This document shows positions 11,152 through 24,174 of a stretch of 64,000 nucleotides of DNA, piece after piece (position 1 is the stretch's first letter; each line of letters opens with the position of its first letter). Made by a program: the position numbers and the translations under genes. The notes beneath the pieces are model-generated. The model saw only the letters and a program-made list of their open reading frames with translations. It did not search any database and had not been told where the DNA came from. The DNA comes from Piper betle (taxonomy: Eukaryota > Streptophyta > Magnoliopsida > Piperales > Piperaceae), in NCBI GenBank assembly GCA_033002965.1, contig JAURVB010008711.1, forward strand, positions 62,001-126,000. Reading direction: 5' to 3'.

Positions 11152-13820
11152 AAATATGTTTCATGTACATGGGTATCCTTGACATGTTCTAGGACTATGA
11201 GGCTTATAAACCCAATATACGATTGTTAGTCTTTGTCTCAAAGTTTATCTTCTCCACAAATATAATAATAATAAAGTAATAATAATTAAACACGGGTACA
11301 CAGAAACCATGCCATACCCAATCAAAAACATACATATTTCATGAAATTTAGGGGACACACCCACAAAATAATACAACCCGATATAAGAGTTCAAATACAT
11401 AAACCCATATACTAAGCATAACAACAACAACACCCCTACCACTGCCACTGAGCCTCCAATCCACGTGCTTAAGCCGACCAATACTACTAGACCTCACCTA
11501 CATAGATATAGGGAAAACATAAGTAACTAGTCCGAAATAGCTACTGGTACAGTCAAGACTAGCAAATGGGTTTTCGGCTATACACAAGAAAACTTAGAAA
11601 CTTTAAAAGTTTCACAGGACGATAAGCAAAGATAGCTTATTTAAAAGGGCCAGTGCAAATACATGGCAAATTCATTTTTATACAGAAAGATTACGGCCTT
11701 ACAGCCTCTATATAACACCCTGTCACGGTACTTAGGTGGTAAACAAGCAGTTAGGTTAGTGTAACAAATTCTAGAAATGTGTTGTGTTACGTAATACCTT
11801 CATACATTGCATTACTTTAGGGTTTGAAGAAGTACTAGTTCACTTCATACTACCCGTATATATTTTTCTCATGTTCGTAAAAAGAAACCCTCATATATTT
11901 AGATATATTAGGCTTAGGTCGGGACCTGTATAATAATTTTTTTGAGTTTATCCTTCGAAAACCATTAACGGATCTCAGCTTTGAATTTTGATTAAACTAC
12001 ATGTCTAAATGGTCCGACGTTGGATGGATCTAATAAAATGCCGTTGATATCGCTTTATGCCTAAAATACGATTAAACTCAACACAGAAGAAGCCAGGCAT
12101 AGGAGAAGCAAAGGGAGTCCTATGGGCCAGGATGAGTGAAGCTCAGCGTCCTAGATTGTTGAGCTTACCCTGTGAACCTAGCACAGAGATGGAACCCTGA
12201 ATCAGAGTTGAATTATATTGGCACATCGAGGCAAGGGCTCAATACATGCACAACACAAAAGACACTTAATTAACTTAATTAACTTTTTTTAATTTCACAT
12301 TAAAACTCATTAGATATCTTAATTAGGGTTTAGGGCTACAAGTACACTTAGTTGGAAAAGTTGGATACTTAGGTTTTATCGAATGGACTTAACTGGACAA
12401 TCTTTTGGACAGAACAAACGGTGTCCAAAGGGGGCTAAAATTTGGACCAATAGGCCTTGACACTCGGTGAAAATTTTACCAAGTGTTGCCCTATAGGCCA
12501 ATATGAGTAAACAAGGCCCACTAAGGCTCGAGTTAAGGTGTTGGAAATAATATTTTTGGGCTGTGCACCAATCCTCTTAAATTTTGTCCATGGGCTTGAA
12601 GATTCCAAAATGGGCATGGGAAAATGCGTACAGTCATCCAACACCCTGGTCTTGAATCCTGTAAACTTTTAAGTCTAAATTCCAAGGATTTTGGCCTGAG
12701 TAGATTCGGGAAAGGGAAAGCATTGGCCAGGTCGTTTCTAGAGTTGCGGGCCCTAATGGGATTGGGAAAATCATAACACAAGCCCACTAAACCAATGGCT
12801 CCCAAATTTTACATATTTGTTTTTGGAACAAGCCCTAAGGTTTGGGTGAAATTCTCATTATCAATAATCTTGGTTTTTGGATTTTATATCCAAAGCTAAA
12901 TAACTAGGATTTCACCCTGGGTTCCTACATACTCTAGAAAAATGGATTAACTAACTACTTAAATGATTTTTAATTATTACCAAACTTTGCATGTTTCTAG
13001 TAGACAATTAGTAAGTCCTTATTTAAGTTTTACAAATTTTATTAACATCTTTTAATAAGTTCACCATGGAGCACAATCTAAAAACATGGCAAGGCATATA
13101 GAGATCATAGCAAACACACCAAACGATTAGTGGTTTTGTTCAGACCCTTTAAGTAATTATCTTAGCTTGGTATTTTTAAAAGAGAAATAAAACAAGAATA
13201 TCTACAAATTTACAAAAGATTGATCTCAAAAGCAACCTACATGAGGGTGTGAAAATTTGAAAAATGGGCAGTAAGGTCACAATGATCATAAAAGCTATCA
13301 CATTTCAGTAAGTTTAACACCAATACATGCTCATACAAACCATAACAAACAAAATGATGTACATACAAGTTGTAGATCTATCTTTCTTGAGTGCAACAAG
13401 ATAAATAATATGCAAAAATATTATTTACATCGTATCATATTCATTTTATACCAAAACAATGCATAGATTTTCACTGCTATCGTGCAAAAATCATATTTTT
13501 AAAGTAAACATGAAAATGACATGATTCTAAAGCCTAACAACTCCAAACAAATAAATCTCAATTAAAAATACCATAAAAATACAAACAAATACACATACAT
13601 GCGAACAAAAGTGAATAACACCGCAAGGGGGAGAGACCTTTACCTCAAAGGAGACCAATGGGACGTCTTTGGGGGCTTCCCACCGAAAACCTACGACCCT
13701 AGGGGGCTAGGCTTGGTTTGGAGAGGCCTAGCAAAGGCTTAGAAGGAATGGAACCAAATGGTGAAAAATGAGGGGAAAGAGGGGAATTTATAGAAGATGG
13801 AAAGAGTGGCAGGTTTTACA
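11152..13820. mobile_element. Degenerate Gypsy-type LTR sequence, possible solo LTR
   Basis: The part before 11711 has CTCACCTACATAGATATAGG at about 11491, like the intact LTR near 33886, so LTR-derived sequence starts before the proposed element. A TATAACACCCTG start at 11711 and a GGTTTTACA end at 13820 would delimit an LTR of about 2.1 kb in the same orientation as 33361-36204. No convincing 5-bp target duplication flanks it and no coding domain is present. Open frames here show no recognisable domain. Confidence 0.4.
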
Positions 13821-13871
13821 ATGGAGGTTCATAAAGTTCACATCTAAAAAAGGGTTACACTCTATCATTTT

Positions 13872-13976
13872 CTTAATTTACCTAGAGACTTCCACGAAAG
13901 CATGGATATATATCAGACCTTTCATACTAAGATTCTTCTTATCCATGCTTTGGTGGAAGTCTCTAGGTAAATTAAG
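13872..13976. repeat. Near-perfect hairpin, ~37-nt arms
   Basis: The arm at 13872-13908 and the arm at 13940-13976 are reverse complements with one mismatch that I can see (ACGAAAG against CTTTGGT), separated by about 31 bases. Transcribed from either strand it would form a long fold-back, in the size range of plant miRNA or small-MITE precursors. I do not recognise a known miRNA in it. It lies about 60 bp upstream of a (TA)n tract and 50 bp past the GGTTTTACA LTR end. Confidence 0.8.
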
Positions 13977-14033
13977 GATCAAATGGTGGAACCTTATGGC
14001 CTGCACGCCCGCACCCACACTCACTAAGGCAGG

Positions 14034-14035
<2 letters not shown>

Positions 14036-14107
<72 letters not shown>
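14036..14107. repeat. (TA)n microsatellite
   Basis: About 36 uninterrupted TA dinucleotides, followed by (GTTA) repeats at 14108-14129. Confidence 0.95.
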
Positions 14108-14110
<3 letters not shown>

Positions 14111-14116
14111 TGTTAG

Positions 14117-14720
14117 TTAGTTAGTTAGTCTCAGCCATGGTGAAGGAATAATTTCTTCACTCATTTTGTTCTGAGCCGTCCGATTATAATGACAACTCAA
14201 ATCAAATAAATTTAAAAAAGAAAGAAAAAAGAAGATGTGGCCGATTTGGTGGCCGGTGGCCAGATCCAGCTTAGAAGAGTCTGGGTTTGGTAGTCCCCGC
14301 CACCAGCGGCCAGACCAGCTGCCAATTTTTTTGAAAAAAATTTGCTGTCGGCGGCCGTTCCGATCGCCGTCTTGGAGATTCGGCTGTCGGCAATCGCAAT
14401 CTAGGCCGCAAGCCACCAGCAGTGGCGGTGCTCTTCTTTGAGTACCATTGCCCTTCTTTAAGTGTTGTCAGCGGCCTCGTTTCAGCCAAGGCCGGCCAGC
14501 CTTGGTAAGCGGCAGCTAAGCCCAACCAGCCTTGGCCGGAATCTAGCCGCTAACCACCCTTTTTTTTACAAAATGGTAAGGCTAGCCTGCGGCCGAAAGA
14601 TTTGGTCATGCCGCCACATTTGGCCGTCCACCTACTGGATCTACCCAATGCGTGACCAGGCCAGCCTCCCGCTGCCAGATCTGGCCGACATGGCCACATA
14701 GCTGTTGCCGACGCCGTTGG
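14117..14720. other. GC-rich island, possible non-autonomous MULE interior
   Basis: A GC-rich segment full of GGCCG/CGGCC motifs follows a GAGCCGTCCGATT-type sequence at 14173, like the ends of the other MULE-like units in the window. Open frames exist on both strands but show no domain. Possible ends near 14140 and 14810 share only weak inverted similarity, so the class is uncertain. Confidence 0.3.
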
Positions 14721-16660
14721 GGAAGGGATTAGATTGTTTGAATTTTTATTTTGAAAATAATCAATATGGGCCTTTCTCATGCAGCCCAGATTAAAGTTTA
14801 GCGGAGAAAACTATTTTTACCTTTAACTCACCTGATTGCATCTTTTATATACATATCAACCCCTTTATATTAATCTGCATGTGTCTTTTTTGTCCTTATC
14901 ACATTTTAGTTTTTCTTTCATCGTGGTTGATTGTAGTCTTACGATAATCTTATAAGCCCTTTACTACTTACTTTAATTGGAATTATTATTATTATTATTT
15001 GTTTATTTTTTAAGTGTTGACTATAATTCTATCTAAATGAGAAATTTAAAATATTAATAAAATTTAATATATTCATAATTATATTATGAAATTAAAATTT
15101 GCCACTCAATAATATATACTTAATTCAGATGTTCACGGATTACATACATATTTTTTACTTATTAAAATTAAAATTACTTTTATTATTTGTACACAACTAT
15201 ATTTTTTATTAAAATGAAATAAATATTCGTTATTTTATTTGTATTATAATAACTTAAAAATTAATTTAATATATTATTCGTATATATTATTAATAAATTT
15301 TAAAGTCTTTGGCTAGTTGATACATATACTTCAACCATTTTTAATAACGTCAAAGCCAACACTTAGCTTAAAGTAAACCTAATAATCTCTTCTTCTTTTA
15401 TCCTAAGCAAAGTAACCTGATAATCAACAGGCCCACGGCTGCACCATGCCCGCGCACCGACAAAAGAGAAAAGAGGGGAAAACAATGGCAGCAGCAGCTT
15501 GTCAAGCCCTGCCGCAGCTTTTTCACCTTTTTCTCCCTTCCCCTTCAAACCTCGCTTCCCTCCGCTCCTCTTTATTACCCTGTGAAAAAACAGTGCCACC
15601 AAAGACGCATCCCCATCTTCAACAGCGGAGCCAAATCGCACTGCCGTGGCACTGCGGCACTGTGCCCGGTGGCCCCCTTCCAAAACGTCAACCCGAAACT
15701 GCCCCATCGCATTTCCCCACCCAACTGTCTACCATGCGCCGCACACAGCACCTATCACACCAAGGTCGACGGCCCACGCGGAAGCGCCAAAAGGGGCATA
15801 TTTGTGAAGTTGTTTGGTGGATAGAAGGACACGTTCTTGGCCCATGACTGGCATGCTACAGGCAACCTACAAGCAACCACCCCCTGCATCGAGCACCAGA
15901 GCAGTTTTTTTTTTTTTCATCTCATTTTTTTCCCCCCATGCCTTCCAAGGTCCCCAAGTTTGTTTTTTCAACCATTGCAATAGGCTGTTGTGAGGAGAAG
16001 AGACCCAGAAAGGCAGGAAACAACAAACCTCTTTCTCTTTCTTAGAAGAAATCAAAATACCACACCCACAATACTCCAACCATCCAACCATCCATCCAGA
16101 GCCAAGGTCAAGCAGGCCCTTCTTCTACAACTTTGGTTCACCTCATTTCTCTCACATCCCAATGGCCCAGCTGGACCAAATTTATGCTAGGGAGAAAAAC
16201 AAAAGCAGAGTTGGGGATAGAGAGAAAGTTATGGGTATGACAAGAAAAAGGAAGGAAGAAGGGTGAGGGGATGATGGTGGATGGATGGATGTGTCTTCAA
16301 ACGCCTTCCACCCAAACTAACAAAGACTATATCATGCCCCCAGGCCCCAAACCGCACACAGCAGCACACCAGCACACCTTCCCCCCAGAGGTTACACACA
16401 CATCCACATCTCCCAGAATTGCCCCTCTGCAACACCCACCCAAAAATCTCTCACCTCCATCATACTTGCAGGAAGGGGAAAACCCAAAACTTATTCTTGG
16501 TTTCTTTCTCACCCCTCCCCTTCCCTTGTGGGCCTCTTCTTAGGCTCCTCCAAACCTTTTCTTCCCTCTCTTTCTTGCTCTGCTTTGCTTCATTCTTTTC
16601 TTCTTTATCCTTCTCTACCAGATCTGGTTTGGATCTGGGTCTTGGTTGGCTTGGGAGGGG
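14721..16660. other. AT-rich spacer, then upstream region and 5' leader of the coiled-coil gene
   Basis: 14810-15360 is AT-rich with no gene. From 15420 the sequence becomes GC- and C-rich and shows no recognised coding domain, despite open frames up to 138 codons. 16540-16630 is a CT-rich tract typical of plant 5' leaders, leading into the ATG at 16661. I saw no single convincing TATA box. Confidence 0.4.
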
Positions 16661-18305
16661 ATGGAGGGGATGGGGAAGAAGATGCGGAGGGGCTTGATGA
16701 GGCCCCCTTATTACCCTGTTGATGAGGAGGCCAAGAACAGGTTGAAGTTGCAGGGCCTGATGCAAGATTTTGTTGAGTTGCAGAAGGTGAGATTTCTTCT
16801 TTTTTTTTAGGTTTTTTTTTTTTTTGTTGGTTAAAAGATGGTAGGTCTGTTAAAACTTTGGTGTTTGTGTTTTATGTTGTTAGGGTTAGAACTTTTGTGG
16901 TTGCATCTATTTCTCTGTATGTGCTCGCCTAGTTGTATGATTTAATGATATAATATTGAGCGATCTTGTTCTTGTTCAATTTAGTTTATTTTGTTTTTTT
17001 GTAATATTTTCAGGAATTTTTTGGGTGCAAGTTGTCACTGATCGTGTCTCGAACATTTGTTATGTCACCTGGCCTGATTACATATGCTCTTTGGAATTAG
17101 GTTATTTTGGTCAAAATATTTGTGGAATTATTTGTGTAATTTTTTATTGGTGATCTAAGAGTTATAATCATTTGTATATGTCTTCCAGTTGGAAAGCCTT
17201 GTAATTGTATCATGATTCTTGTCACCACTATTGCCCTGTGATTTACCTTGTTATTTGGTGTGATGAAAAGTTGGAAGACTGAAGAGTATGAGGAGTGGAT
17301 TTCATGCGATATTAAACATTTATAAATTTCAATATGTTGTCACCGCTGTTCTCCTGTAATTATTCTGTTATAAACTGTTGGATGCAGTAGATGTGATGGA
17401 ATAGATGATTGAATTCTTTTATTCTAGATGTTATAAATTGTGATAGTTTTTTATGTGAAATCAGTTTTTGGGTTAGATAATACAACCAATTCTTCTCTAA
17501 GGCCTTGATACAGGTTGTTGTAGTTTTGGTTGTGGAAAATCCGAGTAATTATCATTTGTATGCAATAGAATTGGTGACTTCGTTTAGGAGTTAGTTTCAT
17601 AATTTTTGCCTTGTTCTCCGGCCATCTAAATTAGACACATTTCGTATGCAGGAAACGGAAGACTTGAAACAACATTTGCAAGCATCTAAGCAAAGGAGGT
17701 TAACCCTCACAGCTGAAGTTCGGTATGGTTTTCTCTCTGTCCACAATATTTATAGCCTACATATGTAAAATTTATCACATCTTCTCCAATAAATCATGAT
17801 TGGACATTTGGAAATGCAGATTTTTGCGCCGAAGATTGAAATATCTTATGAAAACCCCATTGCAAATAGCTGCCCCGGAGATACCCGTGCAGTCTCATAA
17901 CATGACACACTTAAAGGAACCAATGCAAGCGAAGAAGAAGTACAAAGAGAAGGAACCCGTTGTCGAAAAACCTCGTGAAGTGATTGACTTAAATCAGATT
18001 TCATTACCGGTAATCCTCTTTTAACTATTACTCGTGCCTTTCAGTAAATGGGAGAGAGTTACATCTTAGTTGCACAAACACGTTTTTACCATTGATATTA
18101 TCTGCAGAGAGATGAGGATGTTGGAGACTTCCAGGTTCCATGGGAGCCTCTAAAAATGGACAAAAAGTTGAAGAGATGTTCAACCGAAGAAGAGACTATG
18201 GCAAACAAATTGAGTTTGCCAGTGTACAAAGATGTTGCTAGTGGCTCCAACAGGGCGAGGAAGAGGAAGATCACTTGGCAGGATCAGGTGGCCTTGCGGG
18301 TTTAG
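16661..18305 (+). CDS. Small basic coiled-coil protein, plant-specific, function unknown
   Basis: Four exons with GT-AG borders and consistent phase: 16661-16786, 17652-17722, 17820-18009 and 18108-18305, giving about 194 residues. The start MEGMGKKMRRG precedes a conserved-looking RPPYYPVDEEAKNRLKLQ segment. A helical region across exons 1-3 (LMQDFVELQKETEDLKQHL to TLTAEVRFLRRRLKYL) looks like a coiled coil. The middle is Lys/Glu-rich (AKKKYKEKEPVVEKP) and the C-terminus is RARKRKITWQDQVALRV. A second ATG three codons downstream could also serve as start. The layout recalls uncharacterised plant proteins with this coiled coil and WQDQVALRV-type tail, but I cannot name a function. The basic clusters would suit nuclear localisation (inference). 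The gene shows no frame break. Confidence 0.8.
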
Positions 18306-19669
18306 AATTTCGTCCTCCCAATTCCCATTGCAAAAGCCAAGTATGTAGTCAATTACACACTCTATCCTTCCTTTCTCTTGTGCTTTGTATAGAATCAAGT
18401 GTATACCTCTTCATCAGAAGTGGAAAAAACAATGGGCATTGCATTATCAGCACACTGTTGTGCTAGGTTCTTTGAACTTTAGAAAAGGGTAATCAGTTCG
18501 GATGAGCTCACCCCTTGTACTTCAAAAACTTTTGCACCATACAGATTTGCACTTCTCAAATCATATATCTAGACCCCAGAAGTTGGACTGCTTCTAATAA
18601 CTGATCAATGGTATCTCCATGAGCTATGTGCTTTTGTTTTTCTCACATATTATAAGTCTTGCCGTTGGGAACTCGCTTAGTCGAACCTGCTTAGTCTGCT
18701 AGCAGTTGAGACCGACGTCAACAACTATTTCCATTTAATTTTGAAGCTTTTTTTTATTGAGCATCTATGAACGTTTGGTAGAAGGGGCTGGGGCGTGTTT
18801 AGTGTTTGGTACTTTTGTATTGTAGTACTTGCAGGATCTAATACCCGGCCTCTGGAGCCTGCATGAATCTTAAGAAAACTAAAATATAAATCACAGTTTT
18901 AGTATCCATTTTTATATTAACATTTTATGAATTTTACCTAAGCAGCAGGAGTTGTGCCGATATATATGCCATGGTTATTTTAGGCTCGTAAATGGGTTGG
19001 TTTTGGTTTTTTGAATATTTTTATAACTAAGAAGCTTAAGGTCATTCGGCGCACGCTTAACGGGTATAAGCTAAATGTTTTCACTTTATATAATTTTTTA
19101 TGATATATTCAACCATTTCGCCTAAAAGTTGAAGGAGGGAGAAAGCTAATACATTTTCAACGGGTGCATTTTGATTAAAGCGATTACTAACGAGCTGAAA
19201 CTGCAAAAACAAATTATATTCAGGTGTTGAGGAAATTGTTGAAAGATATATTTTCTAATGAAATTGCTAAATGCTTGTATTTTTCATATAACAGGAGAAG
19301 CTTCCTGTAACTGTACGAGATTTGACTTGTTTTCCTAGCCACCCTTTCAATAATATTTTCTATTTCAAGTTGGTTTTCCGAAACAATTTTGGCATACCCA
19401 ACTTCGATTCAACATGGACAAGAGGACACCCTGCTAAATTATTAGAGCCTCAATCTTTGCTGGTTCAAAAAATTGGTAGATTTTGGTTGGAAAAATCGAT
19501 TCATAAGTACAATGTTCATGTAAAACTTATTTTGATCTCAATCTCGCAATAATTCTAAAAAATAATTGCGGATTGTTTTCATGTACAATTAGATCCAGAT
19601 GAACCAAATTGGATCCCAGGAAATATTTACATCAAGAACAGGAAACACAAGAAGGTGAATCTCTACCCA
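18306..19669. other. 3' region and AT-rich intergenic DNA
   Basis: This region holds the 3' UTR of the coiled-coil gene and AT-rich spacer. A 76-codon open frame at 19322-19552 has no recognisable domain. Nothing else could be supported. Confidence 0.5.
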
Positions 19670-20215
19670 TCAAATGTAGGGATTGATGTGGGAAGAGTAA
19701 TCGCGGATCCCGGCCCCTTCCCACCCCATCCACTCCTCCCACAATTCCCAGCTCGAATCATACATCCCTCTCATCTCATCATCTCCATAGTCCACTCCAT
19801 CCTCGTATCCACTCTTACCATATCCGTCAACCTCCTCCCATCCGCGCAGCTGCTTCATCACCATCTACATACAATGAACAACAACAACAACAATTAAGTC
19901 TCCGAGTCGCACCAACCTCATCAACAAAGAAAAATTCGGAAGATCGATCAATAATCGAACACTCACATCATAGGCCTCGTTAATGCGGTGGAACTGGACG
20001 CCGCAGTTGCTGCCCCGGCACACGTCCGGGTGGTACTGCAGGGCCAGCTGCCGGAACGCCCTCTTGACCTCCTTCTCCGACGCCCCCGGCTCGATCCTCA
20101 GCGTCCGGTACTGCTCGGCGAGACCTGCCGCCGAGCACACCACTGCCTTCCTCTTCCCGGCCTTGCCGGGGCCGGGAAGGACCCCCATCGACGCCATTCT
20201 CACGCTCATCGCCAT
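19670..20215 (-). CDS. J8: Chloroplast J-domain protein, J8-like (DnaJ 8)
   Basis: Two exons on the minus strand, 19967-20215 and 19670-19864, joined in phase at EAYD|MVMKQ with a GTGAGT donor and a TAG acceptor. The product is 147 residues. The N-terminus ([27 protein letters not shown]) is rich in small and basic residues with few acidic ones, as in a plastid transit peptide. The J domain spans about residues 34-84 and has the HPD motif in [15 protein letters not shown]. The C-terminus is acidic and ends [21 protein letters not shown], the tail typical of plant J8. J8 is a small plastid J protein reported to support photosynthesis under stress. An in-frame ATG at 20178 is less likely as start because it shortens the transit peptide. 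The gene looks intact. Confidence 0.92.
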
Positions 20216-20271
20216 CTCTTGATCTTCTTTCGGTACCTCGCAAGGTGAGGTGGTGGCACCGAACATGCGTG

Positions 20272-20279
20272 TATATATA
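20272..20279 (-). promoter_or_regulatory. TATA box of the J8-like gene
   Basis: CTATATATAC on the minus strand, about 57 bases upstream of the ATG at 20215, a plausible core promoter position with a short 5' leader. Confidence 0.55.
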
Positions 20280-21454
20280 GAAGATGATGCTGATATAAAT
20301 TATTGGATTATGTGACCCGTTCAATGATAGAGGAGTCATCCGGCCGACAGGCCCTGTCTTGAAGCCATTATTATATTTTAACAAAAGAAGGATGGAAATT
20401 GGGAACATTGGAAGGTGTCAATCCTTATCCAGAGGGGGGGTTGGGAATGGCGTGGCGGGAGTCCTATCCTTACTTTTTGAGAGGCTGTCGTTGTCGAGCT
20501 TCTCGGGACAGCGGGGCCTGGTGTTTGTGTGTGTGGTCCTGAGGTTGACATCGTGGATCTAAGCGGAAGAATTAAAGGACAATAATTTTCATGTGCTCCA
20601 CGTTTGGTTGTTTTGTTTTTTAATACTTATTTATTTAATACTCTTTTAATTTATGTGATCAAATTAAAAAATCAACGTCTCTTAGACCGTAAATCTTGTT
20701 AGATTAATTTTGTATTAATTATGAATGATGTTAATAATTTGTATATAAGTTAATAAAAAAACTTATTTTTCAAATTAATTTTCAAATTAAGAGAACTCTA
20801 GTTAATTTAGGGGGTAATTATTGGGTTAATGTCATAATTAATTGATGGTGGTAGTTTATATATAAAATAATAAAAAAGTTTTTATTCTGTCATGAATATT
20901 ATTGGTGACTTGTATTTAAGTTGATAAAAAGCCTTAATTTTTAAATTAACTTTTATAAACTTGTTTCAAATCCTTTTTTAAGGCTATAAAGCCCAATAAA
21001 TATGATAGTATAATAATTTTTCAGTCGTATTAAAAAAATTGTATGCGATGATGGTATAATATCAAGTCATACCAAAATGCATCATGGATTCATCTTTTGT
21101 CAGATATTTGTTTTTTTTTCAAAAATATTAGGAATTTGTTTTACTTAATAAATAAATCTTGCTTGTTTATATAAGTGTATATAATGCATATAAATGTAAA
21201 TAAATTGAATGAAGTGATAAAATATATATATATGTATATTTTTAAAAAATTTGTTGAAATATTGGATAATAATATATAAGCAAAAATTGAAAAAAAAAAG
21301 ATGATGAAGGTAATAGGCAAATCCACTCCTTTGAACGTAGGGCTATGAGAAACGGTATTGGGGTAAGATGGCATATACCGTATCGTCCTTAAATAAAATT
21401 AGATACACATCCCTTATCATAATATGCATCTGCCTAAAAAATTAATATCGACGA
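20280..21454. other. Upstream region of J8-like gene and AT-rich spacer
   Basis: The first 300 bases are the J8-like promoter side; the rest is AT-rich with poly-A and poly-T runs. A 77-codon minus-strand open frame at 21141-21374 is hydrophobic by composition and not credible as a gene. Confidence 0.45.
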
Positions 21455-22113
21455 TAATAGAAAGAGGGGTGTGAGCCTAGGGCAGAAAAAATTTTCTGCC
21501 CTAAGCTATGATCTAGGTCGTTTGATCACAAGGATAGCCCAAATCTATTATTTTGTTTTTAAAAAATTAAACTTTGATCAGGGCTGTTCGATTCCAAGGA
21601 CAACCCAAATCTTTTTTTTGTTTTAAAAAAACACGTCTGCCAAGCGGCCGTGTCGACTGTGTGCGGCCACCCACTAGCCAAGTTCGAAAGCGGGGCAATC
21701 GGATCGGGCCGTGAGGCCAAAAATCCCGCCCTCCCTCGTCACTAATACCCTTGCTCGACAGTAGACACCCTCCTCTCTGCTCCCTCTCGACCCTACCACG
21801 AACGCCCTTACCCTGCCCCAATTGCCACCCCTTCCACTCCACTTCACCCCGCCCCTCCTCTACCACGCTCCTCCCTCCCCCGCAGTGGACATCCCCTCCT
21901 CTTTGCTTCCTCTCAACCCCACGGTAGCGGGGTGGGAGCACTCATGACAAGGGGAGGGTAGGGGCGAAGGACGGCATCCAGGCGGGTGGGGGAATTTTTT
22001 TTTATAGAATAATAGATCTGAATCATCTTTGTAATAGGTGGGCTGTCCTTGTAATCGGATGGCCCAAATCACACTTTGGGGTAGAAAATTTTTCTGCCTT
22101 GGGCGCACCAACA
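21455..22113. mobile_element. Non-autonomous MULE-like element with ~80-bp terminal inverted repeats
   Basis: The left end (GGGGTGTGAGCCTAGGGCAG, AAAAATTTTCTGCCC, then GATCACAAGGATAGCCC) is an imperfect inverted copy of the right end at about 22020-22113. On the minus strand that end reads TTGGTGCGCCCAAGGCAG, AAAATTTTCTACCCC, then GATTACAAGGACAGCCC. The flanks show ACGATAATA on the left and ACGATAATG on the right, an imperfect 9-bp target duplication as expected for MULEs. The interior is GC-rich and without a transposase. The 124-codon minus-strand open frame at 21567-21941 has no recognised domain; a captured gene fragment (Pack-MULE) is possible. Confidence 0.65.
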
Positions 22114-24059
22114 CTTTACGATAATGGAAAACTAAATATTGGTTGACAAATGAGGTATCAATTATACAGAAAGCTATAAATATGATCGTGCAAAAATACA
22201 ATCAAGCGAATTTTAATACTCTGGTCTCTATAAACTACGGTAACGTGTCGTGATTCTTTATAAACGATATATTTTCTCTTGAAAAAATTGATATATTTTC
22301 CCATAATTTATTATACCGGATGGCCAAATTAAATGAGTCAATCCAGGATTTTTTTGTTGGTGAGTCCAAGGTTTCTGATGGGAACATAAATTACAAGCAT
22401 AAAAGCAAACTCAGTTATCGTCATAGCCGGTTTTCCTTATGGGTGCTGATCATTTGGCCTGAATTTAACCCTTGGCATAATTTTCTTTTTCCTTTTTGGG
22501 AGGATTGATTTAGGATATTAGATAAAATAATAGTTTGAAAACTATTCCACAATTATTTTATTCAACTCAAATTACATCAACATTCATACTAACTAAACTT
22601 GATTAAAAATTTTAAAAAATATTTTAAAATTAGTTTAATTTTTAAAAGAGCATTCTGTTGTGTATACCATATTATCAAGTCATATATATTATAGGGTCAT
22701 AAATGAAAAGTTACTATGATTTAATTAGATGAAAAAGAAATATACATAATGTAAAATATAGAGTGATATTCTACAGTAAAGTTTTACAACTCGCCTTGTA
22801 AATTGTAAGACCCAATTAACAAATAATATTTTAGCACTCACTAAATGTCTTCAATAACAATTTTAATTTAAAATTTTAGTAATTAATAAATGTTATTTCT
22901 TATGCACATTCTAATGTTGATTGGATCTTACAATAAAGTAAATAAATACTAAACTTTACATCTAATTATAATTCACTCGTACAACGAGCACTCCGCCGAT
23001 TGCTCAAACAATAAAAATTCTAAGTGAGTGATTTTGAGAAAACTTCAAAAACTTGAGTGAGTGATTTGAGAGGTTTAGATGATAGGGGATCCGGGAATTT
23101 TTTTCACGAGGTTCCAAGTAGTATTCCATGCAAATTCCTATGAGTCAGTCTACAAAATTAGTGAATTTTTTTACCATTTCGAAGCTCAGATTCTCTCAGG
23201 TTGGATCATCAAATCATAAAACTGACTTTACCCGATGGTAAAAGAATGGGATACCGACTTTCACGTAGAATGGAGTACAAAAAGTCTCGAAATAAATTCC
23301 ACGTTAAAATCCTACGTGCACAAATAGCCAAATGGATTTGGGTGTGTCGGATGATACTCGGTGCACGATGCGCCTAACTCCAAATGGACTTGGTTCTGAA
23401 TGATTTGGGCTGAAAATGGGCTTCACAAATGAGTATGGGCTCGGACTCGATGGGCTACCAACAGGATAAGCTTGTGGGCCGGACAACTGGATCTCAATAC
23501 GGTCACGGTCAAGGAGCTTGGATGTGGAGCATGCAAACGGGTAAACGGGTCCAACCTTCACTTCTTCTCTGGACGTCAAGAAAGGAGTTGGGATCAAGGG
23601 CACGTACGCGCCTGATTATTATCGGGCTTCTACGTTCTTCTTGGCAAGAAAACAGTTATGTTTTTAAATTTCCGTTCAGGTAATGTATTATATGTAGTTT
23701 TTGGGACTGGTTGATTGCCAACTAGCAATCAAAGAGGCAACAAGCTTGGTAATTACCAAGCACGTCCGTGATCCTAGAGGGCTCTTCTCCGGCAACGACT
23801 ACATATACCAGCGGCCAGGAGACATCAAGTTCATCAAAGGGCAAGGTGGAGAGCACAATGTGTATTTAGGCCTCCACACACAAGATGATTTCTCTATCAC
23901 ATTTTTTTATTGTTCTTACAACGAATCTCTTCAAGCTTGTTAAGTATACCAAAGAAACTTCATCTTCCGTCCAAGTACGGACCCATCCAAAAGTTACAGA
24001 GCAACAAATTCAACTTCTGAAACTCCTTAGAATTTCTCTTGATGTATGAGAGCTAGGGA
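22114..24059. other. Intergenic, LTR-like debris, no gene supported
   Basis: AT-rich up to about 23000, then more balanced sequence. Short open frames at 23304-23943 have no domain, and the longest starts with a non-ATG codon. The tone of 23280-23660 resembles plant LTR sequence, but no paired LTR is present. Confidence 0.35.
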
Positions 24060-24174
24060 ACTTGAAAAACCTCCTCTTTTTGATTCCATGCAACAAACGT
24101 AGCCAGATGGGAAGCACACACCTATGCCCGCTCTACTTTTGCAAAACAAATGCTTATTTTTTGTTACTATCTTA

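Noticed and set aside
14117..14780. Four short open frames on both strands
   Set aside because: GC-rich island without domains; probably the interior of a TE.
23701..23943. 80-codon open frame with a plausible-looking composition
   Set aside because: Starts with TTG, not ATG; no recognisable domain and no exon partners with good splice sites.
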